Assembly: GCF_040939455.1 (NCBI RefSeq)
Contig: NC_134110.1
Location: 99,043,001-99,107,000, forward strand
Direction: 5' to 3'
Length of the DNA stretch: 64,000 nt
From: Microcebus murinus
Lineage: Eukaryota; Chordata; Mammalia; Primates; Cheirogaleidae
Part shown: positions 63,265 to 64,000 of the stretch, piece after piece
Position numbering within the stretch: the first letter of the stretch is position 1
Layout: each line of letters opens with the position of its first letter
Notes under the pieces: generated by a model
What the model saw: only the letters and a program-made list of their open reading frames with translations
Databases searched by the model: none
What the model was told of the DNA's origin: nothing
Translations under genes and position numbers: made by a program

Positions 63265-63715
63265 TATTTGTATTAGTGTCCTGTAGCTGCTATAACAAAT
63301 TACCACAAACCTCATAGCATTAAACAACAGAAATGTATTTATTCTCTCATAGTTCTGGAGGCCACATCCAGGTGTCAGCAGGGCCACACTCCCTCTGAAG
63401 CCTTTGGGAAACAATCCTTCCTGGCCTCTCTCAGCTTCTGGGGGTTGTTGGCAATCCTTGGCATTCTTTGGCTTGCAGATGCATCACTCCAGTCTCTGTC
63501 TTCATTGTCACATGGCTGTCTTCCCTTTGTGTGTCTTTGTCACTGTGTTTCTTTTCTTCTTATATAAATACTAGTCATTGGACCAGGCCCAACCAACTCC
63601 AGTATGGCTTCACCTTAACTAATTATAACCGCGATGACCCTATTTCCAAATAAGGTCATATTGTGAGATTCTCTGTGGTCATGAATTTTGGAAGAACACT
63701 AATTCAGTAAACTAT
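63265..63715 (-). mobile_element. MLT1-type LTR (ERVL-MaLR), antisense
   Basis: 'gtgtcctgtagctgctataacaaattaccacaaacc' to 'tatttccaaataaggtcatattgtgagattctctg' is the complement of an MLT1-type solo LTR. No retroviral coding sequence accompanies it. Confidence 0.8.
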
Positions 63716-64000
63716 TTGAGTAGATCCTGTAATGTACTATGCAATGCAAAGTTTGTTAGCATTAAATTAGGGATCTCTAAACTTTACTGTGTTACCAAAC
63801 TTGTAGTATTGTGTATGTGTGTATATGTGTGAGCTTTGACTTTAATGATGAAATCATTAAATATAAATTAGTATTTCTCTTTTAATAGAAACAATGTCAT
63901 TTGTGATACATATTTGTTAACCCACTTGACCTAGGAGGGCCAAGCTCTTCAACCTAGAGACTAGGAGAGTCAGGAGCCTGTCAGTGTCACCTCCTATCAC

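Noticed and set aside
63265..63715. Possible retroviral gene near the right edge
   Set aside because: Only a solo MLT1-type LTR is present, with no coding sequence beside it.

Overview
The window is mammalian nuclear DNA, almost certainly from a strepsirrhine primate (lemur/galago group). The dimeric Alu copies carry the strepsirrhine-type inter-monomer segment (for example 30713-31035 and 26409-26743), and the young L1 copies share a short 3' UTR that reads on the minus strand as 'catattatgggggtac' (53729, with diverged copies near 8430 and 60300). There are no bacterial-type operons, tRNAs, rRNAs or CRISPR arrays.

One protein-coding gene crosses the window on the + strand. It is seen as seven coding exons (4418-4595, 9441-9572, 18290-18489, 22592-22678, 52357-52489, 53189-53340, 58195-58349). 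All six junctions keep the reading frame and no exon contains a stop, giving about 345 residues of a larger protein that runs off both ends. Exon 1 has a short motif resembling beta-trefoil folds, exon 2 is a charged linker, exons 3-5 make one PLAT/LH2 domain, and exons 6-7 make most of a second. It is not one of the LOXHD1 repeats as I remember them. The best guess is the PLAT-bearing distal part of the long RP1-type (oxygen-regulated protein 1) transcription unit. That assignment is from memory and unproven, so no symbol is given.

Two splice features stand out. The expected exon 3 donor reads CAG|ATAAAC instead of CAG|GTAAAC, and an in-frame alternative donor lies 15 nt upstream. A strong-looking 96-nt candidate exon with matching phases lies at 5547-5642 in intron 1.

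The rest is intron. Intron 4 (29.7 kb) is enlarged by a 13.2-kb composite L1 at 34074-47290, flanked by a perfect 15-bp target-site duplication. An older L1 (A) is split by a second L1 (B, about 37130-43742). B's 5' UTR consists of about five tandem units of roughly 190 bp. A also carries an ORF2 segment that has been cut out, inverted and placed upstream of its proper position. Elsewhere there are two minus-strand L1 copies flanking exon 7, five Alus, several MIR, L2 and MER5-type relics, Tigger-like DNA transposons, a well-preserved 450-bp TA-flanked inverted-repeat transposon just after exon 2, an MLT1-type LTR, and purine-rich microsatellites.
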